Below are positions 50,524-59,175 of a stretch of DNA of 64,000 bases, one piece after another. Both the position numbers and the translations under genes were made by a program. The stretch lies in assembly GCF_020686945.1 (NCBI RefSeq), contig NZ_JAJEPR010000002.1, positions 1 through 64,000 on the forward strand. The letters run 5' to 3'. Origin of the DNA: Limivivens faecihominis. GTDB taxonomy: Bacteria > Bacillota > Clostridia > Lachnospirales > Lachnospiraceae. A model generated the notes under the pieces. That model did not search any database, was not told the origin of the DNA, and worked only from the letters and a program-made list of their open reading frames with translations. Each line of letters opens with the position of its first letter. The stretch's first letter is position 1.

Positions 50524-52373
50524 TGAAAAAGAATGAGCTTGGAGGTCTTTTGCGGCGCCTGCGTAAAGAGGCCGGTTTTTCGCAGGGCCTTTTATGCAGC
50601 GGACTCTGTTCCGTCTCCAGGTATGCCCGCATAGAGCGGGAAGAACTTGAGCCGGATTTCTTTCTGCTGGACCGCCTGATGGGGCGGCTGGGAAAATCCG
50701 TGGAGCGGCTGGAGTATGTAATGCCCCTCAGTATTTACAGAATCTATGAACGGCGGCAGGACATTCAGGAAGCCATCCTGCACGGGAGGTTAAGCGAGGC
50801 GGAAAACCTGTTGAATCTGTATGAAAAAGAAAAACTTGCGGAAGGTTCCCTGCACAGACAGTATATTCTGCAGGAGCGTGCCCAGGTTGCCTGGATCAGG
50901 GAAGAAGATCCGGACGAGATTCTGAAACTGCTGGATCAGGCCATAGGGGAAACGTTGCTTTCGGAGGAGGAGATGAAGAAGGAGCGCTGCTTCAGTGCAG
51001 AAGAAGGGAAGCTCCTTCTTTTTCGCTGGGAAGTTTCCCGGAAATCGAGAACTGCCAGCAGAGATTTTGAAGAACTGAAACGGCTTCTTCGCTGCATCTG
51101 CGAACAGAAAACGAACCGGATGGACCGGTCAAAAATTTTTCCCTATGCCGTGCTCTTATATGGAGAGCATGCACCGGAGGAAAAAATCACCACTGTGAGA
51201 AGCCTCGCCGAGGAGGCACTGGAACTCTTGCGGGACGAGGGAAAGCTTCTCTACATGCCGGAACTGTTGGAACTTTGCGGAAAGCTTCTGAGAAAAAGCG
51301 GTGTTCCGGAAGAGAAACTTCAGGCCCAGCTTCTGGATCGTATGCGCCAGAGCCTTCTGGAAACCGAGCAGGAGTATGGGATTTCCTTTGAAAAATACCG
51401 CCTTTTCGATCATGTGATCCGCCGTTTCTATATCGATGCGGAGATGATCCGGAAAACGCGGACTGCCGTAGGTATGACGCAGGAAAAATTGAGTGAAGAT
51501 ATCTGCGCCCAGGAAACGCTGGCGCGGGTGGAAAACGGCCGCCAGACGCCCCAGAGCAGAAAGCTGCAGCAGATGATGGAAAAGATGGGCCGCGGCTGCG
51601 TCCGGGTCAATATGGCGATGGTAACGGAACAGTACGAAACCATAGAGCTGGAGCAGGAGTTGTCGAAGTATATCCATCAGGAAAAGCATGAAAATGCGAA
51701 GGAAGTATTGGGGAAGATAAAAACATGCCTGGATATGAATTCTCCAGTGAATCAGCAGTATGTTCAGGCAGAACAGGTGAATATTGATTATGTGGAGAAA
51801 ACAGCTGACTGGAACGAATGCCTTGAAAGATTAAGACTCCTCTACCAGATGACGGTAAAATCTGACCCGGAAGAGGAATGTGAATTTGTTCTTTCGACTG
51901 AAGAGTTTCGCATTTTAAGCCAGATGGCATTGATTTATTTTGATAATCAACAGAAAGATAAATCCATATTTATTTATCGAAGACAGGTGAAACAATTCAG
52001 CATGACCTGTGTTAGGCCGGTGTTTCACATTTTAGATTGGGGCGTTTCAAAAAATAATCTGGCTTTATGTATGACTGGTGAAAATGGAGATCTAGAGGAA
52101 GCAATCAGTCTTTCGATCGAGTCAATAAAAATAGACATAAAGGCTGGACTGGGAGCCTCTTTAGGGCGAAGTTTGATTACGCTTGGAGATGCCTGGGAGC
52201 AAAAAAGAGATGAGCGATATGTACACTATTTCAAAAATGGTATTTTCTTGCTAAAGCTATATAAGATGGACTATTTATACCATGATGTAATATCTCACAT
52301 ACAGTTAATGAAGTTTCCAGATAGAAATCAATTTAATGACGTCCTCCGTTGGGATGGCCAATTTCTGAAGTAG
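50523..52373 (+). CDS. Large regulator with two XRE-type HTH segments and helical repeats
   Basis: A 616-aa protein. Residues about 6-60 form an XRE helix-turn-helix (LGGLLRRLRKEAGFSQGLLC, SVSRYARIEREELEPD). A second XRE-like segment lies at about 308-356 (IRKTRTAVGMTQEKLSEDIC, LARVENGRQTPQSRKLQQMM). The rest is alpha-helical and TPR-like, as in peptide-sensing RRNPP regulators (Rgg, PlcR, NprR). Two HTHs in one chain are unusual. The gene is coupled to the thioesterase stop, but its last 41 bases overlap an opposing 51-aa peptide gene, the likely cognate signal. The 3' half (51700-52373) is AT-richer than the rest. Confidence 0.8.
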   Translation: MKKNELGGLLRRLRKEAGFSQGLLCSGLCSVSRYARIEREELEPDFFLLDRLMGRLGKSVERLEYVMPLSIYRIYERRQDIQEAILHGRLSEAENLLNLYEKEKLAEGSLHRQYILQERAQVAWIREEDPDEILKLLDQAIGETLLSEEEMKKERCFSAEEGKLLLFRWEVSRKSRTASRDFEELKRLLRCICEQKTNRMDRSKIFPYAVLLYGEHAPEEKITTVRSLAEEALELLRDEGKLLYMPELLELCGKLLRKSGVPEEKLQAQLLDRMRQSLLETEQEYGISFEKYRLFDHVIRRFYIDAEMIRKTRTAVGMTQEKLSEDICAQETLARVENGRQTPQSRKLQQMMEKMGRGCVRVNMAMVTEQYETIELEQELSKYIHQEKHENAKEVLGKIKTCLDMNSPVNQQYVQAEQVNIDYVEKTADWNECLERLRLLYQMTVKSDPEEECEFVLSTEEFRILSQMALIYFDNQQKDKSIFIYRRQVKQFSMTCVRPVFHILDWGVSKNNLALCMTGENGDLEEAISLSIESIKIDIKAGLGASLGRSLITLGDAWEQKRDERYVHYFKNGIFLLKLYKMDYLYHDVISHIQLMKFPDRNQFNDVLRWDGQFLK

Positions 52374-52488
52374 GAGATGGTTTTATGAGTGCATCCGGAA
52401 TATTAGGGAATGACAAAGATAGAGGAATACGGATAAGTATCGTTGTTATAAGTAGAGTAGATAATAGTTGACGTTTAAAATGTTTCAT
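52333..52488 (-). CDS. 51-aa secreted-peptide-like gene, candidate signal precursor
   Basis: Translation begins at ATG 52488 behind a consensus GGAGG (spacing about 8) on the minus strand. The product has a basic N-terminus (MKHFKRQ), a hydrophobic stretch LLSTLLITTILIRIPLSLSF (about 8-27) and a polar C-terminus PNIPDALIKPSPTSEIG-HPNGGRH. This is the form of exported pheromone precursors such as PapR or NprX. It lies immediately 3' of and antisense to the end of the regulator gene, and a palindrome overlaps its promoter. I find no named homologue; the role as a signal is inferred. Confidence 0.6.
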   Translation of the reverse strand: MKHFKRQLLSTLLITTILIRIPLSLSFPNIPDALIKPSPTSEIGHPNGGRH

Positions 52489-52519
52489 TGCAGAAACCTC
52501 CTTCAAAATAATTTTTGAT

Positions 52520-52548
52520 AACATAAGTGTATGGTAAAAAACTGAAAA
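52520..52548 (-). promoter_or_regulatory. Candidate promoter of the 51-aa peptide gene
   Basis: Minus strand TTTTCA (52548-52543), 17 bp, TATGTT (52525-52520). The -35 box lies in the left arm of the palindrome at 52544-52561. Confidence 0.5.
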
Positions 52549-52601
52549 AGTTATGACGTTTCGCGAAAATAAAATTTGCATAAAACGTCATAAACTTTTT
52601 T
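52544..52601. promoter_or_regulatory. Long palindrome, candidate operator of the peptide circuit
   Basis: Left arm GAAAAAGTTATGACGTTT (52544-52561) and right arm AAAACGTCATAAACTTTTTT (52582-52601) are inverted copies with one inserted A, separated by 20 bp. The core ATGACGTTT/AAACGTCAT is perfect. It lies over the -35 box of the peptide gene and could bind a dimer or tetramer of the HTH regulator. It is too far from any T-run in the correct place to be a simple terminator. Confidence 0.65.
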
Positions 52602-52647
52602 GACTTTATATGATACTATTTGACCAATAAAAACAAGAGAACAAGCA

Positions 52648-52971
52648 ATGGCTTCGTATAAAATGGAAGGAGTGAGAAGAAAGGTTATTGATGGGCATGT
52701 TCATATGTGGCATAAAATATGTAAAACAGAAGAATTTTTGGGGAAATTGTTTAAAACAGGAGTGGATGGAAGTATTGTAATATCACAGCCTCCGGTTTCT
52801 TTTGAAAAAGGTTATGAATATCTGTCTTTTGAAAAAAGAATAGACAATTTGATTTCATTTACTGATAAGCGAGATCTGCTGTTTCCTTTCTCCTTATCTT
52901 TGATGTTTTGGCTTACAACAAAGACAAGGGTAATTGATTATCTGTATGTCTGCAATGGATTTTTGCATTAG
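52648..52971 (+). pseudogene. Remnant of an amidohydrolase-like gene
   Basis: The 107-codon frame begins with VIDGHVHMWHKI, the metal-binding H-x-H start of amidohydrolase-2-family enzymes, and retains FEKRIDNLISFTDKRDLLFPF. It then loses the barrel; the tail IDYLYVCNGFLH resembles a piece of the later VICNxFYP strand, suggesting an internal deletion. Full-length relatives are about 280-320 aa. No ribosome site precedes ATG 52648. AT-rich compared with the housekeeping genes. Confidence 0.5.
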
Positions 52972-53026
52972 ATCCAACTTAGGAGCTACCATCCGGCGCC
53001 GCCTGTTCCTAGGATTCTGATGCTTT

Positions 53027-53095
53027 GCAATTACCTACAAAATGTAGCTGCAATCACCTACATTTTTGTTTTGCAACTTTCTACATTTTTATTTT
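53027..53095 (+). repeat. Three tandem repeats of a 23-bp unit
   Basis: Units start at 53027, 53050 and 53073 with exact 23-bp period. Each begins GCAA and contains CTACA in register (GCAATTACCTACA, GCAATCACCTACA, GCAACTTTCTACA); units 2 and 3 share a T-rich end. They have no unique spacers, so this is not a CRISPR. They lie between two gene remnants. Confidence 0.7.
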
Positions 53096-53105
53096 ACAAC
53101 AAACA

Positions 53106-53651
53106 GTGGCTAAACAGACTGGAGAAACTCTATGTCCGTTACCGCAGAATCGGCAAAGAGTCCTTTATGCCTCAAACGGAGAAATGGCGCTGTATGAGTT
53201 TTTGAGTCAGCTTTTGTCTTATGGAACTTACTGTATTGTAGGAGTGCTTGCGGTTACTGGGCTGGAGACGGTAACTGAGACACTTATGGAAGCGTTAGAT
53301 CCTCTTTGCAGAATCGTTCTTTTGCTCTGCGGGGCGCTGGGTGTGGCGAAAGGAGCGCTGAATGCTGGAGCTCTGGTTGTGATGCTTGGCTATTTTTACG
53401 AATATAACGAACTCATTTCGGATCTGAAATATATGGTGACACAGCTTCACGTTTTAAGAAATCTGGAGGAACGGATTTCTGTTTTTTACAGGGATCAGGA
53501 ATCCGCGGAAAAAGAAGTGCTAACGGTACTTCCAGAAGGAATAGAAATAGAAAACCTTCATTTTTCCTATGAAAATGCGTTAGGTGAAGTACTTCGTGGT
53601 CTGAACATTCATATTCCGCTGACTGGAAAAATCATGCTATATGGTATATAA
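53106..53651 (+). pseudogene. Truncated ABC exporter
   Basis: The frame encodes the end of an ABC transmembrane domain (LLSYGTYCIVGVLAVTG; LNAGALVVMLGYFYEYNELISDL) and the beginning of an ATPase domain (IEIENLHFSYENALGEVLRGLNIHIPLTGKIMLYGI). It stops exactly where Walker A should come. The N-terminal 300 or so residues and almost the whole ATPase are gone. It is followed by four intact relatives, so it is probably a decayed fifth member of the array. Confidence 0.75.
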
Positions 53652-53732
53652 ATTGTAGGATTAAACTTTTCATGCTTTTTATGATACGATCTGTTTGAGA
53701 AATAATAGTATTGCGGAGAGGGATATTTGCAA

Positions 53733-55562
53733 ATGAAAAAGAGATGGAATACCGCCATGCTGACTTACAAAACAGTCTGGTCTGTCGATCGTTTTTATTT
53801 TCTTTACACGATCGTTTACAATCTTTTGAAACAGTTTTTTAATGTTTTTTACAGTGTATATTTTCTGCGTACGCTGCTGGCATATATAGAAAATGGCCAG
53901 TCGGTCTTACGGATCGTGGCTTTGCTGCTGTTTATGGCCTGCGTGGAGATTGTGTTTTACCATTTGGATAATCATTTGAAACAGGTATATTTTGTCAATT
54001 TTGAGACAAAACTGAAGGAAAATGTGAATGAAAACATCTTCCGTGCGGCCAGAAGCGCAGGTTATGAAGCGTTCTGTGATCCGAAGTTTCTGAATCAATA
54101 TCGCCAGGTATTGGACAATACAGCTGTGAAAATGGCAGGGGTTGCGCAGACTTCCGGGGCTGCCTGTGGCCTCTGTTTTGCATTGGGCCTTGTGCTTGTG
54201 TATCTTGTGAAGGTGGATTTGGGAGCAATTCTGTTTTGTCTGTTTTCACTCGTCTATTCGTTTCTGGCGGGAAGCATTGGAGAGAAGATAAAATATACCT
54301 TCAACCATGCGACGACAGAGGCGGAACGGAAAAAAGAGTATGCGAGAAGGATTTTTTATCTTCCAAAGTATGCAAAGGATCTCAGAATGTATGCGGAATC
54401 CGACCTGGTAGAAGGAATTTACGAGGAAGGAACGGAAGAAATCATCAGAGAGCAGAAGAGATTTGGCGGGAAACTTGCGCTGTTTTCTTTTCTGGAAGCC
54501 TGTATCGGCGATGCGGTGATCGTTCTCTTTCCGATTGCTTATGTGGCGGTTCGCATTTTATTAGGCGCACAGATGCTGGTGGGTGATTTTGTTGGAATTG
54601 CCCAGTCGGTGGCAATTCTGGGCTGGGATGTGGAAATGCTGCTGGATCAGTTTGTGGAAATCGGGAGCTTTCTCCGGTATGTGCAGGATTATGAAGAATT
54701 TCTGGCGGCTCAGGAAGAGAAAACAGAAGATACGGCAGTAAAAACAGGAAAAATCTCCGGAAAAAATGATTCCTGGGTGCTGGAATGTCAGAATGCGGGC
54801 TATCAGTATGCGAGTGGGAAAAAAGCGCTGCATGATGTCTGTCTGGAGATTCATTCTGGTGAAAAAATAGCGGTTGTAGGCGAAAACGGAGCAGGAAAGA
54901 CGACGCTGGCCTCTCTCTTGGTGAATCTTTTTCCCTGTCAGGAAGGAAGCGTAGTTTTAAATGGCAGCAGCCTCTCTACATATAGCAGAAGAGACTTAAA
55001 TCGCTTTTTTGGAGTTGTGAGCCAGGATTTTCAGATCTATCCGTTATCGGTACGGGAAAATCTTTGCGTAAATGGTCCTGTCTCAGACGATATTTTATGG
55101 AAATCCCTTGAAAAAATGGGATTGAAGGAAAAAATTCCGGATCTGGACAGGCAGATGACGCATGAATTTTCGGATGAGGGACTGCTTTTATCCGGAGGGC
55201 AGATGCAGAGGCTGGCGCTGGCGCGGGTGGTTGCGAATGATTTTCCGTTTTTGATTTTGGATGAGCCCACGAGTGCGCTGGACCCGATCACAGAACGTGA
55301 AATCGACCGTCTTCTGCTTCAGGCTGCCGAAGACCGGACGGTTCTGATTATTTCTCACCGTCTGGCGACAACGCGGCTAGTGGATCGGATTCTGGTAATG
55401 AAAGAAGGTACGATCGTTGAAAGCGGTAGCCATAATCAGTTGATTGAGCAGCAGGGAGTATACTGGAACATGTATATGGCTCATCAGGAGTTATATGGAG
55501 CAGGGCTTTCTGAAATGCGGGGGAAAGAAGATGAAAGAATTTTGGAAAAGTGTTCGGAATAA
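53733..55562 (+). CDS. ABC exporter, fused membrane and ATPase domains (first of four)
   Basis: A 609-aa half-transporter with six membrane spans (about 15-310) and a C-terminal ATPase: Walker A GENGAGKTT, signature LSGGQMQ, Walker B FLILDEPTSALD, H-loop ISHR. No peptidase C39 domain is present at the N-terminus, so it does not cleave leader peptides. Start ATG 53733 is ten bases after CGGAGAGG; an upstream in-frame TTG at 53727 is less likely. It overlaps the next gene by 32 bases, and the two probably form a heterodimer. Substrate unknown; the nearby signal-peptide gene makes peptide export a possibility. Confidence 0.9.
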   Translation: MKKRWNTAMLTYKTVWSVDRFYFLYTIVYNLLKQFFNVFYSVYFLRTLLAYIENGQSVLRIVALLLFMACVEIVFYHLDNHLKQVYFVNFETKLKENVNENIFRAARSAGYEAFCDPKFLNQYRQVLDNTAVKMAGVAQTSGAACGLCFALGLVLVYLVKVDLGAILFCLFSLVYSFLAGSIGEKIKYTFNHATTEAERKKEYARRIFYLPKYAKDLRMYAESDLVEGIYEEGTEEIIREQKRFGGKLALFSFLEACIGDAVIVLFPIAYVAVRILLGAQMLVGDFVGIAQSVAILGWDVEMLLDQFVEIGSFLRYVQDYEEFLAAQEEKTEDTAVKTGKISGKNDSWVLECQNAGYQYASGKKALHDVCLEIHSGEKIAVVGENGAGKTTLASLLVNLFPCQEGSVVLNGSSLSTYSRRDLNRFFGVVSQDFQIYPLSVRENLCVNGPVSDDILWKSLEKMGLKEKIPDLDRQMTHEFSDEGLLLSGGQMQRLALARVVANDFPFLILDEPTSALDPITEREIDRLLLQAAEDRTVLIISHRLATTRLVDRILVMKEGTIVESGSHNQLIEQQGVYWNMYMAHQELYGAGLSEMRGKEDERILEKCSE

Positions 55563-57294
55563 TGGGTACTTTTTGCATTTAACGCTGCGTACCACACCTC
55601 AGTATCTTCTCACAGCAGGGGTACTCCGGGTGGTGGGCGGTGTTCGGTCGGTTTTTCTGAGCGTATATTTTCTCTCTTATATCGTATCCTGCGTGGAGCA
55701 GAAACGGAGCATAAGGGAAATTTTATGCTTTACGGCTGGAAGCTTTCTGATTGTGGCAGTGAGCTTCTGGGCGGAAGCTGTTTTCAACTGCAAAAAGGTT
55801 CCGGTTTATCAGGAAAAACTGACCGGTGTTTTGCAGCATAAAGTGTTTGAAAAGACGAGATCGCTGGATATCAGGGTGTATGATTCCGAGGAGTTTTATA
55901 CGATGATCACACTGGTCAACGAGGAGTGTAAGGACCGGATGGTTTCTGTTTTGGAAAATACGCTGCGTCTTCTGGAGTATGCAGCAGTTTTTGTCAGTAT
56001 CATCGGTTATTCCCTGACGATTGACGTCATTGCGCCGGTGATTGGCTGCCTGTCGCTGGCAGTCAATTATGCGATCAATCAGAAGCTGGTTCAGCTTCAG
56101 GTGGCATATGACTGGAAGCTGAAAGAAAAAGGAAAAGAAGAAAATGCTTACGAACGGATTCTGTTTCTTCCGGAATATGCCCGGGAGGGGAGGCTTACGG
56201 GGATTCGGGATGTGGTAATGAGGCGTTATCATACGCTTATGAAAAGCAGGGAACTTCTGATTCGGCAGTCTGGAGGTGAAATCGGCAGACTTTCTGCATG
56301 GAAGCGGATTTTCTGTGAAGCGGTCTGTATGGATTTTCTTGTTCCCTTTTATCTGACGATCCGGATACTGGTGCTGAAAAATATAGCGGCGGCAGATTTT
56401 CTGGCGATCATCAACGGCAGCGCTTCACTTCAGATGCGCCTGGGGGATTTATCAGATGAGATTGCAGTTTTCCGGCAGAATGGACTTTTCATTGAACGTT
56501 TTCGGCGGTTTGAGCAGCTGCCTCAGGAAACGGAGAAGAATCTGGAGAAAAAGTGGAATAAAATTCCTTTCCGGGAGCTTGAGATGAAACAGGTGTGTTT
56601 TGGCTATTCTCCTGAAAAGCAAGTGCTGCAAAATATTGATTTATGCATCCATAAAGGTGAGAAAGTGGCTGTGGTAGGAAGAAATGGTTCCGGAAAAACA
56701 ACGCTGATCAAACTGCTGCTCCGCCTGTATGAGCCGGATGCGGGGGAGATGAAATACAACGGAAGAACCGTGCAGGAGATCGCAGTCGATGAGTACAGGA
56801 ACTGTTTTTCTGCAATGTTTCAGGATTTCAGCATCTATGAAGCCTCTGTGGCGGAAAATGTTGCCATGAGCCGTCAGCCGGATAAAAAACGGGTGCGGGA
56901 CGCATTGGAAAAAGTGGAGCTTTTGCAGGAGCTTCCGGATCTCTATCAGAAAATCGGGCAGGAATTTGGAGAAAACGGCAAACTTCTGTCCGGCGGTCAG
57001 CTGCAAAGACTTGTTCTGGCAAGGACCATCTATGCAGACCGGGAAATTCTTGTGATGGATGAGCCCACCAGCGCGATCGATGTGCTGTTTGAGAAGAGAT
57101 TTTATGAATTAGTCCATAAATATCTGAAAGATAAGACGATCATCTTTGTATCGCACAGACTGACCTCCGTCGTTCCCTGCGACCAGATTTTTTACATGGA
57201 AGACGGAAGAATCACCGAAAATGGAAAACATAACGAACTGATGAAGCTTAATGGTGGCTATGCAAAACTGTTTCTGGCGCAGAATGCGATATGA
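55531..57294 (+). CDS. ABC exporter, fused membrane and ATPase domains (second of four)
   Basis: A 587-aa half-transporter: N-terminal membrane domain, then ATPase with Walker A GRNGSGKTT, signature LSGGQLQ, Walker B ILVMDEPTSAID and H-loop VSHR. All catalytic residues look intact. The start at ATG 55531 (ribosome site GGGGGAAAG) is inside the end of the preceding gene, giving translational coupling. The preceding and this protein are similar but clearly diverged, which is the pattern of a heterodimeric exporter. Confidence 0.9.
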   Translation: MKEFWKSVRNNGYFLHLTLRTTPQYLLTAGVLRVVGGVRSVFLSVYFLSYIVSCVEQKRSIREILCFTAGSFLIVAVSFWAEAVFNCKKVPVYQEKLTGVLQHKVFEKTRSLDIRVYDSEEFYTMITLVNEECKDRMVSVLENTLRLLEYAAVFVSIIGYSLTIDVIAPVIGCLSLAVNYAINQKLVQLQVAYDWKLKEKGKEENAYERILFLPEYAREGRLTGIRDVVMRRYHTLMKSRELLIRQSGGEIGRLSAWKRIFCEAVCMDFLVPFYLTIRILVLKNIAAADFLAIINGSASLQMRLGDLSDEIAVFRQNGLFIERFRRFEQLPQETEKNLEKKWNKIPFRELEMKQVCFGYSPEKQVLQNIDLCIHKGEKVAVVGRNGSGKTTLIKLLLRLYEPDAGEMKYNGRTVQEIAVDEYRNCFSAMFQDFSIYEASVAENVAMSRQPDKKRVRDALEKVELLQELPDLYQKIGQEFGENGKLLSGGQLQRLVLARTIYADREILVMDEPTSAIDVLFEKRFYELVHKYLKDKTIIFVSHRLTSVVPCDQIFYMEDGRITENGKHNELMKLNGGYAKLFLAQNAI

Positions 57295-57330
57295 AAAAGC
57301 GGAAAGCTAAGTACGGAGGAATCCTCAAAA

Positions 57331-59109
57331 ATGAACCGAATCCAATCAGCCTACAAAGATCTTTTTACCATTCTATCATCCACAAATCCGTTTCTGGTGC
57401 CTCTGGCGTTTGCTTTAGCAATACTTTCCGGTGTTCTTCCGCCGGTTTTTGTCCTGGCGAGTGAGCGGCTGATGACAGACGGGCTTTCGATTGCCAGGAG
57501 AGAGCTGGCATTTTCGGCGATTGTTCCGGCCATGGTGGTTTTTATCGTGAGCGCGGTGTTGCCGGATCTTCTGAATCTTTTGCAGCAGGTCTATGTGGAG
57601 CCCCGGACGGAGCTGATTTTCCGGTCTGCCTACAAGGGAAGGATGCTGCAGAAACTGAAAAAGCTGCGCTATGAGCATTACGAAAACAAAGAATCCAGAG
57701 AGATCATAGACAAGGCCTACGGCCGGGCGGAAACAGCGGCCCTGCATCTTTTTCCAAAATATTTCTGCAATGCGCTGACGGCGACGGTGGCTACTGCCGG
57801 AACTTTGATCCTTTTCTTAAAAATCCGCTGGTGGTTTCTGCTCACGCTCCTGGCTCCCATTGTGCTGGAACGTGTGCTGTGCTTTAAAAACTCCTTCAAC
57901 ATCTATGAGGAGATGGAAACTTACTGGGAAAAAGAGATCCAGTATGAGAAGCTGGAAAAAATGCTCTGCGAGCCGAAAACAATTCGGGAAAATCGCTTAA
58001 ACCAGTCTTCGGATTTCCTGATTCGTACGTTTCAGAAGCGGCTTGGCGGCAGAAACCGGGAATATGAACGCTATTATTTCCAGAATCTCCGCCATCATTT
58101 TACAGAGAGAAATATTTCCAGAGTCGGTCAGCTGATAAATGCAGGCCTTCTTTTGTGGATCTATCAGACAGGGGAGCTTTCGTTTCCGACGTTTGTGGCC
58201 CTGGCGGGGGCCATATTTACGACGCTGGCGGAAAATCTTTCCTGTTACACGAATATCGTTGCAAACATGGGCTATCACATAAAGGCCTATGAATATTATG
58301 ACAGGTTTTTCAACCTTTCGGAAGAAACCTATGGGGAAGTGAAGGAAGTCCCCAAAGACTGTTCCATTGCCTTTGAGGATGTCTGTTTTACATACCCCGG
58401 GACAGACAGGCAGGTGCTGTCCCATATGAGCTTTGAGATCAGGGCCGGAGAGAAGATTTCCATTGTGGGAATGAACGGGGAAGGAAAAACGACCATGATT
58501 AAGCTTCTGCTCGGGCTTTTTGAACCGGACAGCGGACGGATTCTGATTGGAGGAAAGCCTCTGCAGGCTTACGCGAGGGAAGCCCGGGAAAAAATATTCG
58601 GAACGGTTTTTCAGGACTTTACACGGTACAGTATCTCGTTAAGGGAAAACGTGGGAATCGGTGATGTGGAGCAGCTTTCTGACAGGGAGACGGTGAGAGA
58701 GGCGATGCAGAAAGGAAATGTGCTGCCTTTTCTGGAACGCCTGCCAAAAGGGGAAGATACCATGCTGAACCGGGATTTTGAGGGCGGCGTAGATCTCTCC
58801 GGAGGTCAGTGGCAGCGGATTGCGCTGGCCAGAGCCCTGATGGGCGACAGACCTGTTTTGATTCTGGATGAGCCCACGAGCCAGCTGGACCCCATGGCGG
58901 AAAGTGAACTTTACAGTGAATTTGCGAAGCTTGCAGAGAACAAAACCTCGCTTTTTATCACCCATCGTCTTGGTTCTACCAGGATCACAGACCGTATTCT
59001 GGTGATTTCAGAAGGCCGGGTTGTGGATACGGGAACGCATGAGGAGCTGCTGGAGCGGGGCGGTATCTATGCAGATATGTGGAAGGCCCAGAAGCAGTGG
59101 TACATATGA
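57331..59109 (+). CDS. ABC exporter, fused membrane and ATPase domains (third of four)
   Basis: A 592-aa half-transporter. Walker A is GMNGEGKTT, signature LSGGQWQ, Walker B VLILDEPTSQLDP, H-loop ITHR. The LSGGQWQ signature is shared with the fourth gene, so genes three and four are more alike to each other than to one and two. The membrane domain begins with an extra N-terminal stretch. It starts 36 bases after gene two with ACGGAGGAA before ATG 57331. Substrate unknown. Confidence 0.9.
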   Translation: MNRIQSAYKDLFTILSSTNPFLVPLAFALAILSGVLPPVFVLASERLMTDGLSIARRELAFSAIVPAMVVFIVSAVLPDLLNLLQQVYVEPRTELIFRSAYKGRMLQKLKKLRYEHYENKESREIIDKAYGRAETAALHLFPKYFCNALTATVATAGTLILFLKIRWWFLLTLLAPIVLERVLCFKNSFNIYEEMETYWEKEIQYEKLEKMLCEPKTIRENRLNQSSDFLIRTFQKRLGGRNREYERYYFQNLRHHFTERNISRVGQLINAGLLLWIYQTGELSFPTFVALAGAIFTTLAENLSCYTNIVANMGYHIKAYEYYDRFFNLSEETYGEVKEVPKDCSIAFEDVCFTYPGTDRQVLSHMSFEIRAGEKISIVGMNGEGKTTMIKLLLGLFEPDSGRILIGGKPLQAYAREAREKIFGTVFQDFTRYSISLRENVGIGDVEQLSDRETVREAMQKGNVLPFLERLPKGEDTMLNRDFEGGVDLSGGQWQRIALARALMGDRPVLILDEPTSQLDPMAESELYSEFAKLAENKTSLFITHRLGSTRITDRILVISEGRVVDTGTHEELLERGGIYADMWKAQKQWYI

Positions 59110-59123
59110 AGAAATCATCCGGC

Positions 59124-59157
59124 GTCAATGTATCAGAAACTTAATTTTCACTGTACT
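59124..59157 (-). repeat. Interspersed repeat, copy 2 (34 bp)
   Basis: Inverted copy of 36829-36862 with 3 mismatches in 34. It lies in the 66-base gap between ABC genes three and four, immediately before the ribosome site of gene four. Confidence 0.7.
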
Positions 59158-59175
59158 AGAAGGAGGTGAATCCCC

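Noticed and set aside
53027..53095. CRISPR-like array
   Set aside because: The units are directly adjacent with no unique spacers, and no cas genes are in the window.
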